Positions 44,352 to 53,470 of a DNA stretch of 64,000 nucleotides are shown one piece after another (within the stretch, counting starts at the first letter, position 1; every line of letters starts with the position of its first letter). The notes below the pieces were generated by a model that saw only the letters and a list, made by a program, of their open reading frames with translations, searched no databases and was not told the origin of the DNA. Location of the stretch: positions 62,001-126,000 of the forward strand of contig SVIP01000003.1 in NCBI GenBank assembly GCA_015069425.1. Reading direction: 5' to 3'. This DNA is from Clostridiales bacterium (GTDB lineage Bacteria; Bacillota; Clostridia; Christensenellales; Borkfalkiaceae). The position numbers and the translations under genes were made by a program.

Positions 44352-45527
44352 ATGAAAAATAAATTTTCAATTATATTTTTATTATTAGCGTTTGTAACCG
44401 CAATAAGTTGTTTTTGTGGTTATAAAAAAGTTGCTGTAATGGCAGAAAATAAAAATCTTGCGTTTACAAGCAAATCTGTATATTTAACCGATTTTAACAG
44501 CGGAACGGTTATTTTAGCAAAAAACGAAACGGAAAAAAGACCTATTGCTAGTATGTGTAAAATTATGACGTTGCTGTTGAGTTTTGAGGCTATTGACAAC
44601 GGAATAATATCTAAAGATGAAATTATTACGGTTAGTGAAAATGCAGCAGGTATGGGCGGTTCACAAGTTTTTTTAGAAACAGGTGGTCAATATTCAGTCA
44701 ATCAATTACTTAAGAGTATAACCGTTGCATCAGCAAACGACGCTTGCGTTGCTATTGCCGAAACAATTTGTGGTAGTGAAGAGTTATTTGTTGAGAAGAT
44801 GAACGAAAGAGCAAAAGAATTACAAATGGATAACACTATATTTGCAAATTGTACTGGTTTGCCTAAACCAACGCAATATTCTTGCGCTAAAGACGTTGCA
44901 AAAATGTTTTCAGAATTGATTAAGCATAAAGAATATTTTGAGTATTCTACCGTGTGGATGGATAAAATTGAACATCCTAATAATAGGTATACAGAAATTT
45001 CTAATACAAATAAACTTATAAGGTTTTATCAAGGCTGTGATTGTGGCAAAACAGGTTATACAAGCGAGGCAGGGCATTGTCTTGTTGCATCAGCAAATAG
45101 AAATGGTATGCGTTTGATTTCAGTTGTTATTTCTTCGCCTGATAGTAAAACAAGATTTAATGAAATATCTTCAATGTTTAACTACGGTTTTGCAAACTAT
45201 ACAAATAAGTTAATAATTGATGATAAAAAACCTTTAGATATTCAGGTAAACGTTTTAGGTGGTAAACAAGAAAATATTCAAGTTTATGCACAGCGCCCTA
45301 TATTTTTATTTTCAGAAAAAAATGAAAAAAGAAGTGTTGAAGTAAATTTTATTCCCGTAGAAAAAATTAAAGCACCTTTAAGTAAAGGTGAAGTTGTTGG
45401 TGAAATTGTTGTTTTAGAAAATAACAATGAAATTGACAGAGTAAAGGTAGTTTCCGCGCAAGACGTTTTAGAAAAAACCTATTTTGACTATATAAATGAT
45501 ATCTCAAAAAACTGGGCGCTAATTTAA
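44352..45527 (+). CDS. dacF: D-alanyl-D-alanine carboxypeptidase (DacF type)
   Basis: 391 aa low-molecular-weight PBP (S11) trimming peptidoglycan stem peptides outside the membrane. Signal segment at residues 4-24, active-site SMCK (67-70), SAN (127-129) and KTG (near 236), then a C-terminal beta domain. The ATG at 44352 is chosen because GGAGG (44342-44346) precedes it; an in-frame GTG at 44340 sits before that site. DacF sits beside sporulation genes in Bacillus too, consistent with a role in the spore cortex. Confidence 0.92.
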   Translation: MKNKFSIIFLLLAFVTAISCFCGYKKVAVMAENKNLAFTSKSVYLTDFNSGTVILAKNETEKRPIASMCKIMTLLLSFEAIDNGIISKDEIITVSENAAGMGGSQVFLETGGQYSVNQLLKSITVASANDACVAIAETICGSEELFVEKMNERAKELQMDNTIFANCTGLPKPTQYSCAKDVAKMFSELIKHKEYFEYSTVWMDKIEHPNNRYTEISNTNKLIRFYQGCDCGKTGYTSEAGHCLVASANRNGMRLISVVISSPDSKTRFNEISSMFNYGFANYTNKLIIDDKKPLDIQVNVLGGKQENIQVYAQRPIFLFSEKNEKRSVEVNFIPVEKIKAPLSKGEVVGEIVVLENNNEIDRVKVVSAQDVLEKTYFDYINDISKNWALI

Positions 45528-45539
45528 GCGCCTTTTGTT
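45514..45539 (+). terminator. Terminator overlapping the dacF stop
   Basis: GGCGCT / AGCGCC stem (45515-45532) with the stop codon in its loop, then TTTTGTTTT. Confidence 0.75.
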
Positions 45540-45596
45540 TTATTTTCTTATAAGTTTACGTTAAACACCTAATAATTAAAAATTAACAGTTATCCG

Positions 45597-45626
45597 TTGA
45601 CTTTTTTATCAAAACTTTGTTAAAAT
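45597..45626 (+). promoter_or_regulatory. Promoter of lysA
   Basis: TTGACT (45597-45602), 18 bp, TAAAAT (45621-45626). Confidence 0.6.
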
Positions 45627-45654
45627 AAATAAAAAGCAATAAAGGTATTTTATT

Positions 45655-46956
45655 ATGAACGAAAGAGTTACGCTGAAAAATAATAACGGACATTTAGAAA
45701 TAGGTGGTATAAACGCATCTAATCTTGTAAAAAAGTACGGAACGCCTCTTTACGTAATGGACCAAACTTACATTGAAGATATGTGCAAAACTTTTTCTGA
45801 TACGTTAAAGAAAGAATATGGCGACGGTATGATAGCGTATGCGTCAAAAGCTTTCAGTTGTAAGGAAATTTATAGAATAGCAAACAATATGGGTATAGGC
45901 GCAGATACAGTGTCTGGTGGGGAAATTTATACGGCAAAATCTGTAAATTTTCCTATGGAAAAAATCTGTTTTCACGGTAATAATAAGACTACCGCAGAAT
46001 TAAAATTTGCGGTGGAAAGTGGCGTTGGTTATATCGTTTTAGATTCCTATACCGAGGCTGACGAGTTAGATTTAATTTGTAAGCAATTAAGCATTAAGCA
46101 AAAAGTTTTAATTAGAATAAATCCAGGGGTTGAGGCTCATACTCACCATTTTATTCAAACGGCAAAAATTGATTCAAAATTTGGCTTTGCCATAAGCACT
46201 GGCGAAGCGGAAGAGATTGTTAATTATGTAAAGAATAAACAAAATTTGGATTTGGTTGGATTACATTGCCATATCGGTTCACAAATTTTTGAAACAAAAT
46301 CTTTTGTAATTGCCGTAAACAAAATGACTGATTTTTATAAAAAACTTAAACTTGACTATGGTTACGAGTTTTCTGTGCTAAATTTAGGTGGTGGATTTGG
46401 TATTTATTACGCTGGTGATGACGCTAAAAAAAGTAGTAAAGAGTATGCAGAGTATATCAAATTGATTGCAAACACACTTAAAGAAGACGTAGAACGTAAA
46501 GGTCTTAAAAAGCCGTTTTTAATTTTAGAGCCAGGTCGTTCAATAGTTGGTGAAGCAGGTATAACTTTATATACCGTAGGTAGAATTAAAAAAATTAAGA
46601 ATATAAAAAATTATATTGCAGTTGACGGTGGTATGTTTGATAATCCTAGATTTGCATTATATCAAGCAAAATATACGGTAGTTGCAGTTGACAAAATGAA
46701 TTTGTCGGCTAATGAAAAATATACTGTTGCTGGAAAGTGTTGTGAGAGTGGTGATATAATTGCTGAAGATTGTTTATTGCCTAACGTTGAAGAAGGCGAT
46801 ATTTTGGCAGTGCTCTCAACTGGCGCATATAACTATTCAATGTCTAGTAATTATAATAGAAATTTAATTCCGCCTGTTGTAATGGTTAAAAATGGAGAAT
46901 CTAGATACGTGGTAAAACCTCAAACTTATGAAGATTTAATAAGAAATGACATTTAA
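45655..46956 (+). CDS. lysA: Diaminopimelate decarboxylase
   Basis: 433-aa fold-III PLP enzyme making lysine from meso-DAP. PLP Lys65 in AYASKAFSC, GLHCHIGSQIF, LNLGGGFGI, EPGRSIVGEAG and C-terminal GKCCESGDII with the substrate Cys. Terminator follows. Sits alone; no other lysine gene adjoins. Confidence 0.96.
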   Translation: MNERVTLKNNNGHLEIGGINASNLVKKYGTPLYVMDQTYIEDMCKTFSDTLKKEYGDGMIAYASKAFSCKEIYRIANNMGIGADTVSGGEIYTAKSVNFPMEKICFHGNNKTTAELKFAVESGVGYIVLDSYTEADELDLICKQLSIKQKVLIRINPGVEAHTHHFIQTAKIDSKFGFAISTGEAEEIVNYVKNKQNLDLVGLHCHIGSQIFETKSFVIAVNKMTDFYKKLKLDYGYEFSVLNLGGGFGIYYAGDDAKKSSKEYAEYIKLIANTLKEDVERKGLKKPFLILEPGRSIVGEAGITLYTVGRIKKIKNIKNYIAVDGGMFDNPRFALYQAKYTVVAVDKMNLSANEKYTVAGKCCESGDIIAEDCLLPNVEEGDILAVLSTGAYNYSMSSNYNRNLIPPVVMVKNGESRYVVKPQTYEDLIRNDI

Positions 46957-46962
46957 CGGATT

Positions 46963-46988
46963 ACGCTTAACAATGTTAAGCGTTTTTT
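46963..46988 (+). terminator. Terminator after lysA
   Basis: Perfect 9-bp stem ACGCTTAAC / GTTAAGCGT with AAT loop, then TTTTTT. Confidence 0.9.
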
Positions 46989-47050
46989 CTTGCATTTTTT
47001 CAAATATTATTATATAATAATAATAATTTTAACAATTAAGAGGCTATTTA

Positions 47051-47728
47051 GTGATTGAAAACGTCGTTTTTTATATATCAAAATTTTTAGCATTACTTTT
47101 GGTTTTGCCTATTCACGAATTTGCGCACGCCTTTGCTGCTGTAAAAAGTGGCGATTTTACGCCAAAGATGTATAATAGATATACTTTAAATCCGTTGTCG
47201 CACTTTGACCCCTTGGGTTTAGTGTCATTTTTGGTCGTAGGGTTTGGTTGGGCAAAACCCGTACCGGTTAATCCTAGTAATTTTAAGAATTATAAAAAGG
47301 GTTGTTTTTTTGTTTCTATAGCAGGCGTCGTTGCAAACTATATTTTGGCTTTTATTGCTTATCCGTTGTTATTGTTGTGCTTTAAGTTTGTACCGAATTT
47401 TGGATATTTTGATGACGTTTTGTTTTTTACGCTTGAGTTTGTGTTTATTTATTCGCTGTCTTTTTTTGTTTTTAATCTAATTCCCGTATATCCTTTAGAT
47501 GGTTTTAGGGTTTTAGACGTGTTTGCAAAAAAACGCGGTGATGTGTATAACTTTTTAAGATATAAAGGCATTTACGTTCTATACGGTCTTTTTGCGTTAA
47601 GTATTTTGTCCGACATTACGGGGCTTTGGTATTTTGATGTTTTTGGAAGATTTATGAACTTTTTAGTTGGATATTTGCAAGCACCTATAACAAAGTTTTG
47701 GGGGCTGATTTTAGGAGGGGTTTTCTAA
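47051..47728 (+). CDS. Site-2 protease-like M50 family membrane metalloprotease
   Basis: 225 aa, about five hydrophobic segments. Zinc motif HEFAH at residues 22-26; a second metal-site region NLIPVYPLDGFRVLD carries the conserved NxxPxxPLDG Asp. No PDZ domain, so it belongs to the short YwhC-like group. GTG start with an AAGAGG ribosome site. Overlaps scpA (TAATG), the common clostridial arrangement upstream of scpAB. Confidence 0.92.
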   Translation: MIENVVFYISKFLALLLVLPIHEFAHAFAAVKSGDFTPKMYNRYTLNPLSHFDPLGLVSFLVVGFGWAKPVPVNPSNFKNYKKGCFFVSIAGVVANYILAFIAYPLLLLCFKFVPNFGYFDDVLFFTLEFVFIYSLSFFVFNLIPVYPLDGFRVLDVFAKKRGDVYNFLRYKGIYVLYGLFALSILSDITGLWYFDVFGRFMNFLVGYLQAPITKFWGLILGGVF

Positions 47729-48498
47729 TGGCGGAGTTTGAATCTGTTGTTGATTATTCTACAAAACTTGATAATTTTGAAGGCCCTTTAGATTTATTGC
47801 TACATCTAATTAAAGAGGCTAAAATTGAAATAAAAGACGTTTTTGTATCTCAAGTTACCGAACAATTTTTATTATATATGGATGGCGTTGAAAAACTTGA
47901 CGTTGATAAAGCAAGTGAATATTTAAATATGGCTGCAACGTTGCTTGAGATTAAATCTAAATCAATACTGCCAAAAATTGAAGAGTATCTTGACGATATC
48001 GAAGACCCAGAACAAGCACTTATTAGACAACTTGAAGAATATAAACTATTTAAAGAGGCTAGTGAAAAACTTAAAGAACAAGAAAACGTTTTGCGCTTTT
48101 ATAAAGAGCCTGATAAGTCTGTTGGCGACGTTAAAATTGTTTACAATGATTTTAATCTTGACGGCTTAATTGCTGCTTTTTCTAAATTATTGATGCGAGT
48201 TGACGATAAAAAGCGTCAAGATAACGTATTAAAAGAAATACCCAAAGAAGTTTTTACGGTAAAAGATAAAGTTGAACATATTAGAAGTATTTTATTAGAA
48301 AGAAAAGAAGCAAGTTTTTTTGAAATGTTTTCAAGTTATTACACAAAAAACGAACTTATTACAACTTTTCAAGCAATGTTAGAGTTGCTAAAACTACAAT
48401 ATATAACAGTCGTTCAAAACGGAATTTTTGACGATATTACTATAACCTTAAGGGATGATAGAAATGAAGAACTTGGAGAAATTGACGAGTATAATTGA
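47728..48498 (+). CDS. scpA: Segregation and condensation protein A
   Basis: 256-aa kleisin that bridges the SMC heads. N-terminal FEGPLDLLLHLIKEAKIEIKD signature; C-terminal winged helix. Start at 47728 fits AGGAGGGG (47713-47720); an in-frame TTG at 47698 lies before that site. Overlaps the protease stop by 1 bp. Confidence 0.95.
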   Translation: MAEFESVVDYSTKLDNFEGPLDLLLHLIKEAKIEIKDVFVSQVTEQFLLYMDGVEKLDVDKASEYLNMAATLLEIKSKSILPKIEEYLDDIEDPEQALIRQLEEYKLFKEASEKLKEQENVLRFYKEPDKSVGDVKIVYNDFNLDGLIAAFSKLLMRVDDKKRQDNVLKEIPKEVFTVKDKVEHIRSILLERKEASFFEMFSSYYTKNELITTFQAMLELLKLQYITVVQNGIFDDITITLRDDRNEELGEIDEYN

Positions 48499-49186
48499 AT
48501 CTATTTTGTTTGTTTCAGGTACGCAGGTTGCTATTGCTGATATAACGGAAAAATTAGAAGTTTCTGAAAAAGAGGTAAATTCAGCAGTAAAAGTTTTGCA
48601 GGAAAAATATGCAGGCGATAGTGGAATACAACTTTTATCATTTAATAAAAAGTTGCAATTTTGTTCTAACCCTAAAAATGCAGACGAAGTTTCATCAGTG
48701 CTTAACCCTATAAAAGAAAGAGAACTTTCAAAAAGTATGCTTGAAGTTGCTGCAATTATTGCATATAAACAGCCTGTTACTAGAATTGACCTTGAAGAAA
48801 TTCGTGGCAACAGTGAATACGCCGTTCAAAAACTTTTAGAACTTGGCGTTATTGAACCTGTTGGCAGAAAAGATGCGGTTGGTAAACCTGTTTTATTTGG
48901 TACTACCGATAAATTTCTTAAACGTTTTCAAATATCTTCACTTGATGAGTTGCCCGATTATGATGAACTTATAAATAAAATTCAACTTATTAGGGGTAAT
49001 AAGCAAGAAGAAGATTATCTTTATCATAAAGACGTTTACGTTGATGAAACAGATGGTACTGAAAAGTCCGTTGAAGAGCAAGTGGCTGTAACTAAATTAA
49101 ACGAAGAAGATGATTTTGAATTGCCAGATATTGAAGATGAAGAACTTCCAGATTTTTTAAAAGGTGAAGACGTAGAAAAAATTTAA
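48464..49186 (+). CDS. scpB: Segregation and condensation protein B
   Basis: 240-aa kleisin partner with two winged-helix domains: IIESILFVSGTQVAIADI and AAIIAYKQPVTRIDLEEIRG, then GRKDAVGKPVLFGTT. The C-terminal ~55 residues are acidic. Start at 48464 uses AAGGG just upstream; an ATG at 48455 abuts that site and is less likely. Overlaps scpA by 35 bp. Confidence 0.94.
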   Translation: MKNLEKLTSIIESILFVSGTQVAIADITEKLEVSEKEVNSAVKVLQEKYAGDSGIQLLSFNKKLQFCSNPKNADEVSSVLNPIKERELSKSMLEVAAIIAYKQPVTRIDLEEIRGNSEYAVQKLLELGVIEPVGRKDAVGKPVLFGTTDKFLKRFQISSLDELPDYDELINKIQLIRGNKQEEDYLYHKDVYVDETDGTEKSVEEQVAVTKLNEEDDFELPDIEDEELPDFLKGEDVEKI

Positions 49187-49206
49187 TTTATATTTATATT
49201 ACAGTG

Positions 49207-49239
49207 AGCGGTGTGATAAATTTATCATACCGCTTTTTT
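49207..49239 (+). terminator. Terminator after scpB
   Basis: Long stem GCGGT-TGATAAA / TTTATCA-ACCGC (49208-49233 region) followed by TTTTTT. Confidence 0.85.
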
Positions 49240-49273
49240 GTATATTTTAACGTTATTTGCGGATATTAAAATA

Positions 49274-49828
49274 GTGTTGACAGTTGTTTTAATAATCATT
49301 TCGATTATTATTTTTCCTATATTTTTAAGTGGTAATTTTAATATTTCTCAACAAAAGTTAAAATTGTTTTATAAAATTAAACTCTTTAGAATTTTTACGA
49401 TTTTAAAAGGTTACGCAGAATTTATAAACGAGGGTATTGTTATTCATTTAACTAAAAGAAAAGCGGTAATTATTCCTTTTGAAAATTTATTTGAAGTGAA
49501 AAAGAAAGTTGAACCGCTTAAAGATTATCACTTAATTAGTTGCAGTTTTAACGCAGAAATAGGAAATAAAGAAAATATATTTGAACCACTTTCAACTGCT
49601 TTTACTTTAAACTATATATATAATTATATTAAATGGTTTTTATATCACAAAAAACCGTATTTTAAATCTAACGTAAAAATTGAAGTTTTTGACAGTAAAG
49701 ATATTTTTGAATTATATTTAAATGGTACGGTTGTTTTTAACTTGCTAATGGTTTTAATTAGTATTATAAAAATTTTAATGGGGAAATTATTAAATGCATT
49801 TACAAAACGAATCGAACAAAATAAATAA
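49274..49828 (+). CDS. DUF2953-like membrane-anchored protein (YtfI type)
   Basis: About 184 aa from the GTG chosen here; a TTG at 49238 falls in the terminator T tract and a TTG at 49277 is also possible, so the start is uncertain. One N-terminal membrane helix (VLTVVLIIISIIIFPIFL), a soluble region with many Lys and Phe, and a C-terminal hydrophobic stretch (LNGTVVFNLLMVLISIIKIL). The shape and its place directly before ytfJ match DUF2953 proteins, which accompany ytfJ in spore formers. Role unknown. A TTGACA within the 5' end (49277-49282) may be part of a promoter. Confidence 0.6.
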   Translation: MLTVVLIIISIIIFPIFLSGNFNISQQKLKLFYKIKLFRIFTILKGYAEFINEGIVIHLTKRKAVIIPFENLFEVKKKVEPLKDYHLISCSFNAEIGNKENIFEPLSTAFTLNYIYNYIKWFLYHKKPYFKSNVKIEVFDSKDIFELYLNGTVVFNLLMVLISIIKILMGKLLNAFTKRIEQNK

Positions 49829-50180
49829 AACTATAGAAACGACTTTGAAAAATCTTGGTAGTCTAATTGATGTAAATACCGTTATAGGTAAACCTTTAAA
49901 AACAGATGACGGAGAGTGTATTATTCCTATATCAAAAGTTACGGTGGGGATACTGTCTGGGGGCGGTGAGTATGGCAAAGTAACGGTATTTAATAAAAGT
50001 TCAGACCTACCATTTTCGGCTGGTAACGGCGCAATTATATCAGTTAAGCCGTGTGGTTTTTTAGTTAAAAATGGAAAAAAATATACTATGATATCCGTAT
50101 CGGATTCACCTTATGAAAAACTTATTGATAAGGCTAGCGAATTTATGTCTAAAATGAATATTGGTGATAATAATGATTAG
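49794..50180 (+). CDS. ytfJ: Sporulation protein YtfJ / GerW family
   Basis: 128 aa. N-terminal helix IETTLKNLGSLIDVNTVIGKP, central SKVTVGILSGGGEYG and GNGAIISVKPCGFLV, all typical of the spore-associated YtfJ/GerW family, which is needed for germination-related protein function in Bacillus. Its start overlaps the preceding gene by 35 bp and the stop overlaps dacB. Confidence 0.92.
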   Translation: MHLQNESNKINKTIETTLKNLGSLIDVNTVIGKPLKTDDGECIIPISKVTVGILSGGGEYGKVTVFNKSSDLPFSAGNGAIISVKPCGFLVKNGKKYTMISVSDSPYEKLIDKASEFMSKMNIGDNND

Positions 50181-51261
50181 AAAAAAAAGCAATTATTATA
50201 TTTTAGTTATAACTTTTATTATATTTTTGATGCATTGTTGCATATATAATTCTAAAAGCAATAATTTTGTCTTTGCCGACAATACAAATTCTGAAATAGT
50301 TATGGAAATGAATTCTGGCAGAATTTTGCACGAAAATAATGCTCATACAAAAAAATATATGGCAAGCACAACAAAAATTTTAACGGCGATTGTGGTTTTG
50401 GAAAATTGTGGTGAAAATGACGTTGTAACAGTAACTAAAGATACGATAGGTGTTGAGGGTTCTAGCATTTATTTAGAAGAAGGTGAAAAACTTACAGTTA
50501 AAGAACTTTTGTACGGTTTGATGTTAAGGTCTGGAAACGATTGCGCTGAAACACTTGCCGTATATTGCAGTGGTTCAATAGCAGAATTTGCAAATTTAAT
50601 GAATGTAACTGCTAAAAAAATTGGCGCAACTGAAAGTAATTTTGTAAATCCTCACGGTTTGCATAACGATAATCATTATACCACAGCATATGATTTAGCG
50701 CTAATTTCTCGTTATGCTATGAGAAATAAAATCTTTAGAGAAATAGTGTCGACTAAAAGCGTGATTATACCACACATAAAGCGTGATTACGATAGAAAAT
50801 TAGTAAATAAAAATAAAATGCTTAATGGTGTTGAGGGTGCAAACGGAATAAAAACTGGTTATACAAAAAAAGCCGGTAGATGTTTGGTTAGTAGTTGTGT
50901 TAGAAACGGAATGGAACTTATTTGCGTGGTGTTAAATTGTCCACCTATGTTTGAGCGTTCAACAAAACTGTTAGAAAATTGTTTTTCGACTTATAAAAAT
51001 TATAAACTAGTTGAAAGTGATGATATTTTAGGGTTTTCTACCGTTGCAAATTCCCAAGAAAAATGCGCTTTATGTGTTAAAAATGACGTTGTTTTACCAT
51101 TAACTCTAGATGAGTTTGAAAAAATTAAAATTGATTATGATTATGAAAAAATAATACCTAAACCAGAAAAAAATTTCGTTGAAAATGGATTTGTTAATAT
51201 TTACGTTGAAAATAACTTGATTTTTCAAGAAAAAATCTATACTATATTAGTGTTAAAATAA
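50173..51261 (+). CDS. dacB: D-alanyl-D-alanine carboxypeptidase (DacB/spore PBP5*-like)
   Basis: 362-aa S11 peptidase, second in the window. Signal segment (residues 9-28), active-site STTK (65-68), SGN (120-122), KTG near 221. The ATG at 50173 overlaps the ytfJ stop and has GGTGAT ahead; GTG/TTG codons at 50164/50161 are alternatives. Coupling to ytfJ suggests a role in spore cortex maturation, by analogy with DacB in Bacillus. Confidence 0.9.
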   Translation: MIRKKSNYYILVITFIIFLMHCCIYNSKSNNFVFADNTNSEIVMEMNSGRILHENNAHTKKYMASTTKILTAIVVLENCGENDVVTVTKDTIGVEGSSIYLEEGEKLTVKELLYGLMLRSGNDCAETLAVYCSGSIAEFANLMNVTAKKIGATESNFVNPHGLHNDNHYTTAYDLALISRYAMRNKIFREIVSTKSVIIPHIKRDYDRKLVNKNKMLNGVEGANGIKTGYTKKAGRCLVSSCVRNGMELICVVLNCPPMFERSTKLLENCFSTYKNYKLVESDDILGFSTVANSQEKCALCVKNDVVLPLTLDEFEKIKIDYDYEKIIPKPEKNFVENGFVNIYVENNLIFQEKIYTILVLK

Positions 51262-51276
51262 ATTTGTAGGTAGATT

Positions 51277-51981
51277 ATGAGAATAAATAAGTTTTTAGCG
51301 TATAGTGGTGTTGCATCACGTAGAGCGGCTGATGAATTAATCAATGATGGTGTTGTTAAAATTAACGGCAAAGTATGTTCTTTGGGGGACGACGTTGACG
51401 TAAGTTCGGATAAAGTTACTGTAAACGGAAAACCTGTAAACGTCGTTAAAAAATACGATTATTATATTATGAATAAACCCAAAGGTTACGTTTGCACGGT
51501 TAAAGATGATAAGGGCAGAAAAACCGTTATGGATTTATTGCCAACTAACGCAAAACGCTTATTTCCGGTTGGTAGACTAGATTATGATACTGAAGGATTA
51601 CTGATTTTAACTAATGACGGTGAACTCACTTATAAACTTACGCACCCAAAAAATGAGGTACCAAAAACGTATTTAGTTAAAACGGAAAAGCCTGTTTCTG
51701 ATGAAGATTTGTCTAAACTTCGTTCAGGTGTCTATATTGACGGTGTTAAAACGAAAAAATGTAACGTAAGACTAGTTGAGTCTTATAAAGACGGTGCTAA
51801 ATTGCACGTAACGATTAGCGAAGGGAAAAATCGTCAAGTGCGTAAAATGTTCGAGGCTGTAGGCAACTGTGTTGATTTTCTTAAAAGAATTAAAATCGGA
51901 GATTTAACGCTCACGGGGCTTGACCGTGGAGAAGTTAGACAACTTAATGCTAGAGAAATTGATTATTTACTTAATTTATAA
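51277..51981 (+). CDS. rluB: Pseudouridine synthase RluB/RsuA family
   Basis: 234 aa. N-terminal S4 domain (MRINKFLAYSGVASRRAAD), then the RsuA/RluB catalytic motif GRLDYDTEGLLILTNDG with the nucleophile Asp, and EGKNRQVRKMF. Modifies rRNA uridine (U2605-type position by family). Situated after scpAB-ytfJ-dacB as in many Clostridia. Confidence 0.95.
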   Translation: MRINKFLAYSGVASRRAADELINDGVVKINGKVCSLGDDVDVSSDKVTVNGKPVNVVKKYDYYIMNKPKGYVCTVKDDKGRKTVMDLLPTNAKRLFPVGRLDYDTEGLLILTNDGELTYKLTHPKNEVPKTYLVKTEKPVSDEDLSKLRSGVYIDGVKTKKCNVRLVESYKDGAKLHVTISEGKNRQVRKMFEAVGNCVDFLKRIKIGDLTLTGLDRGEVRQLNAREIDYLLNL

Positions 51982-51984
51982 AAC

Positions 51985-52014
51985 AAAAAAAGTCGCAAAA
52001 TTGCGACTTTTTTA
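51985..52014. terminator. Bidirectional terminator between rluB and the PadR-like gene
   Basis: AAAAAAGTCGCAA / TTGCGACTTTTTT stem-loop with A and T runs on both sides; ends converging genes. Confidence 0.9.
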
Positions 52015-52026
52015 TATTTAATATGA

Positions 52027-53262
52027 TTATTTAATGTTAATCTTAAAACACTTTAATTTTGAAAAATTATATCTAATTACAAAATGTAAACAGAAAATTA
52101 CACATAAAACAATCGGTAAAATCAACGTGAGAGCAATAAGATTTATATCTGCAAAGTTTACGCTAAAAATTAGATTTGCCGCTACCGTAATTAAAACCAA
52201 ATTAAACACTATAATAACTGAAGTTAAAATTTCGTCAGTAGTTGGTCGTTTTGAAGACGTTTCTTTAGGCGACTTAATGTATGTGAATAAGTAAAAAATC
52301 GGTAAAACTGCAAATACAAGCGCTAAAATGATAGTTGTAGTATTGCCCCAAGTTGAATTTTTTGCAATACCAAACGATATAAAAATTATCGCAATAAGGC
52401 TTAAAACATAGGTTAAAAATGAAGTTATAGCATTTAATTTGTTTAGCAATAAATTGCCTTTTGTAATGCAAGAATCTTTTGATGAAATCCTAATTTTATA
52501 ACCTTCTTTTGCTGCTTTTAGCGTTAAATCGCCAAAGTCGATTTTTCCGTTATTATTGCGTTCTGCATTGTAATCAAAAGAAGTAATCGTTTCATTGAAT
52601 TTTTGCACTTCTACAGGCTGTGTTTCGGTAACTTCCTGTCTAACTATAGGACTAATTTGTTCGGGCTGTACGTTAGGTTTTTGAATTACCGTGGTTCTAA
52701 TAAGCCCGTTTAGAATATTTCTAAAGTTAATATCTTGAGTGCTGTCGCCAAGTTCTGCATTTGTTTGTGCAGGTTGAGAATTTTGTTGTGGTTTTTCAAC
52801 GTTTTCAACAATTTGTATGGGTGCAGGCGCGGGGGAAACGATAGTAGGCTGTTGAATTATAGGTTTCTCAATTTCAACGGGTTTTTCAACAATTTTTTCT
52901 ACGTATTGAGTTCTAATAATGGGTTGTTGTTCGCAATCCATAAGTTTATCGATTATAGCGCGTGAATAAGACCAACTTGATAGGTTTATTTCAACGGTAT
53001 TTTTTCCGTTTTCCGTCAATTTAAAATACTTTCTACGGCCATTATCTGAATCGTTCCAGTATGATTTTACGTAACGCAAACTTTCAAGCCTTTTAAGCGA
53101 ACTATATAGAGTAGCTTGATTGATTTTATATTCTTTATCACTTTTTACTTCAATAGCATCGCTAATTTGCTGTGCAAATTTATCACCATCAATTAAAGTG
53201 TGTAAAATTATGGTGTCTATATGACCGCGTATAAGGTCGCTACTAATTGCTTGTTGTTCCAT
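52027..53262 (-). CDS. PadR-like regulator with C-terminal four-helix membrane domain
   Basis: 411 aa. Residues 5-105 form a PadR winged helix (LIRGHIDTIILHTLIDGDKFA, QATLYSSLKRLESLRYVKSYW, GRRKYFKLTENGK). Residues 110-225 are a Pro/Gln/Val-rich low-complexity linker. Residues 226-275 are a small soluble stretch (KIDFGDLTLKAAKEGYKIRISS). The rest has four membrane helices (about 280-299, 308-328, 345-366, 372-396) and ends in a short basic tail. Classical PadR proteins are about 110-180 aa and soluble. It has its own promoter and no partner gene in the same direction. The target and signal are unknown. Confidence 0.8.
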   Translation of the reverse strand: MEQQAISSDLIRGHIDTIILHTLIDGDKFAQQISDAIEVKSDKEYKINQATLYSSLKRLESLRYVKSYWNDSDNGRRKYFKLTENGKNTVEINLSSWSYSRAIIDKLMDCEQQPIIRTQYVEKIVEKPVEIEKPIIQQPTIVSPAPAPIQIVENVEKPQQNSQPAQTNAELGDSTQDINFRNILNGLIRTTVIQKPNVQPEQISPIVRQEVTETQPVEVQKFNETITSFDYNAERNNNGKIDFGDLTLKAAKEGYKIRISSKDSCITKGNLLLNKLNAITSFLTYVLSLIAIIFISFGIAKNSTWGNTTTIILALVFAVLPIFYLFTYIKSPKETSSKRPTTDEILTSVIIVFNLVLITVAANLIFSVNFADINLIALTLILPIVLCVIFCLHFVIRYNFSKLKCFKINIK

Positions 53263-53295
53263 ATTTTAACTCCGTAAAATATAATTATATATTTT

Positions 53296-53324
53296 AGTAT
53301 ACAATTAAATGAAAATTAAGTCAA
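53296..53324 (-). promoter_or_regulatory. Promoter of the PadR-like gene
   Basis: Minus strand TTGACT (53324-53319), 17 bp, TATACT (53301-53296). Confidence 0.75.
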
Positions 53325-53431
53325 GGTTTTATGCCAAAATATTATGTCAAGTAAAATATTTTATTAAAACGTTAGTAATTTATTGATGATTTAATTAAAA
53401 TTTATTTAAATGTTAAAATTTAAGTAATTAG

Positions 53432-53460
53432 TTGACAAAATTTTGGTTAAATGATATAAT
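53432..53460 (+). promoter_or_regulatory. Promoter of the XerS-like recombinase gene
   Basis: Perfect TTGACA (53432-53437), 17 bp, TATAAT (53455-53460); predicted start near 53467, four bases before the 12-6-12 dyad. Confidence 0.8.
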
Positions 53461-53470
53461 TTATGTATAT

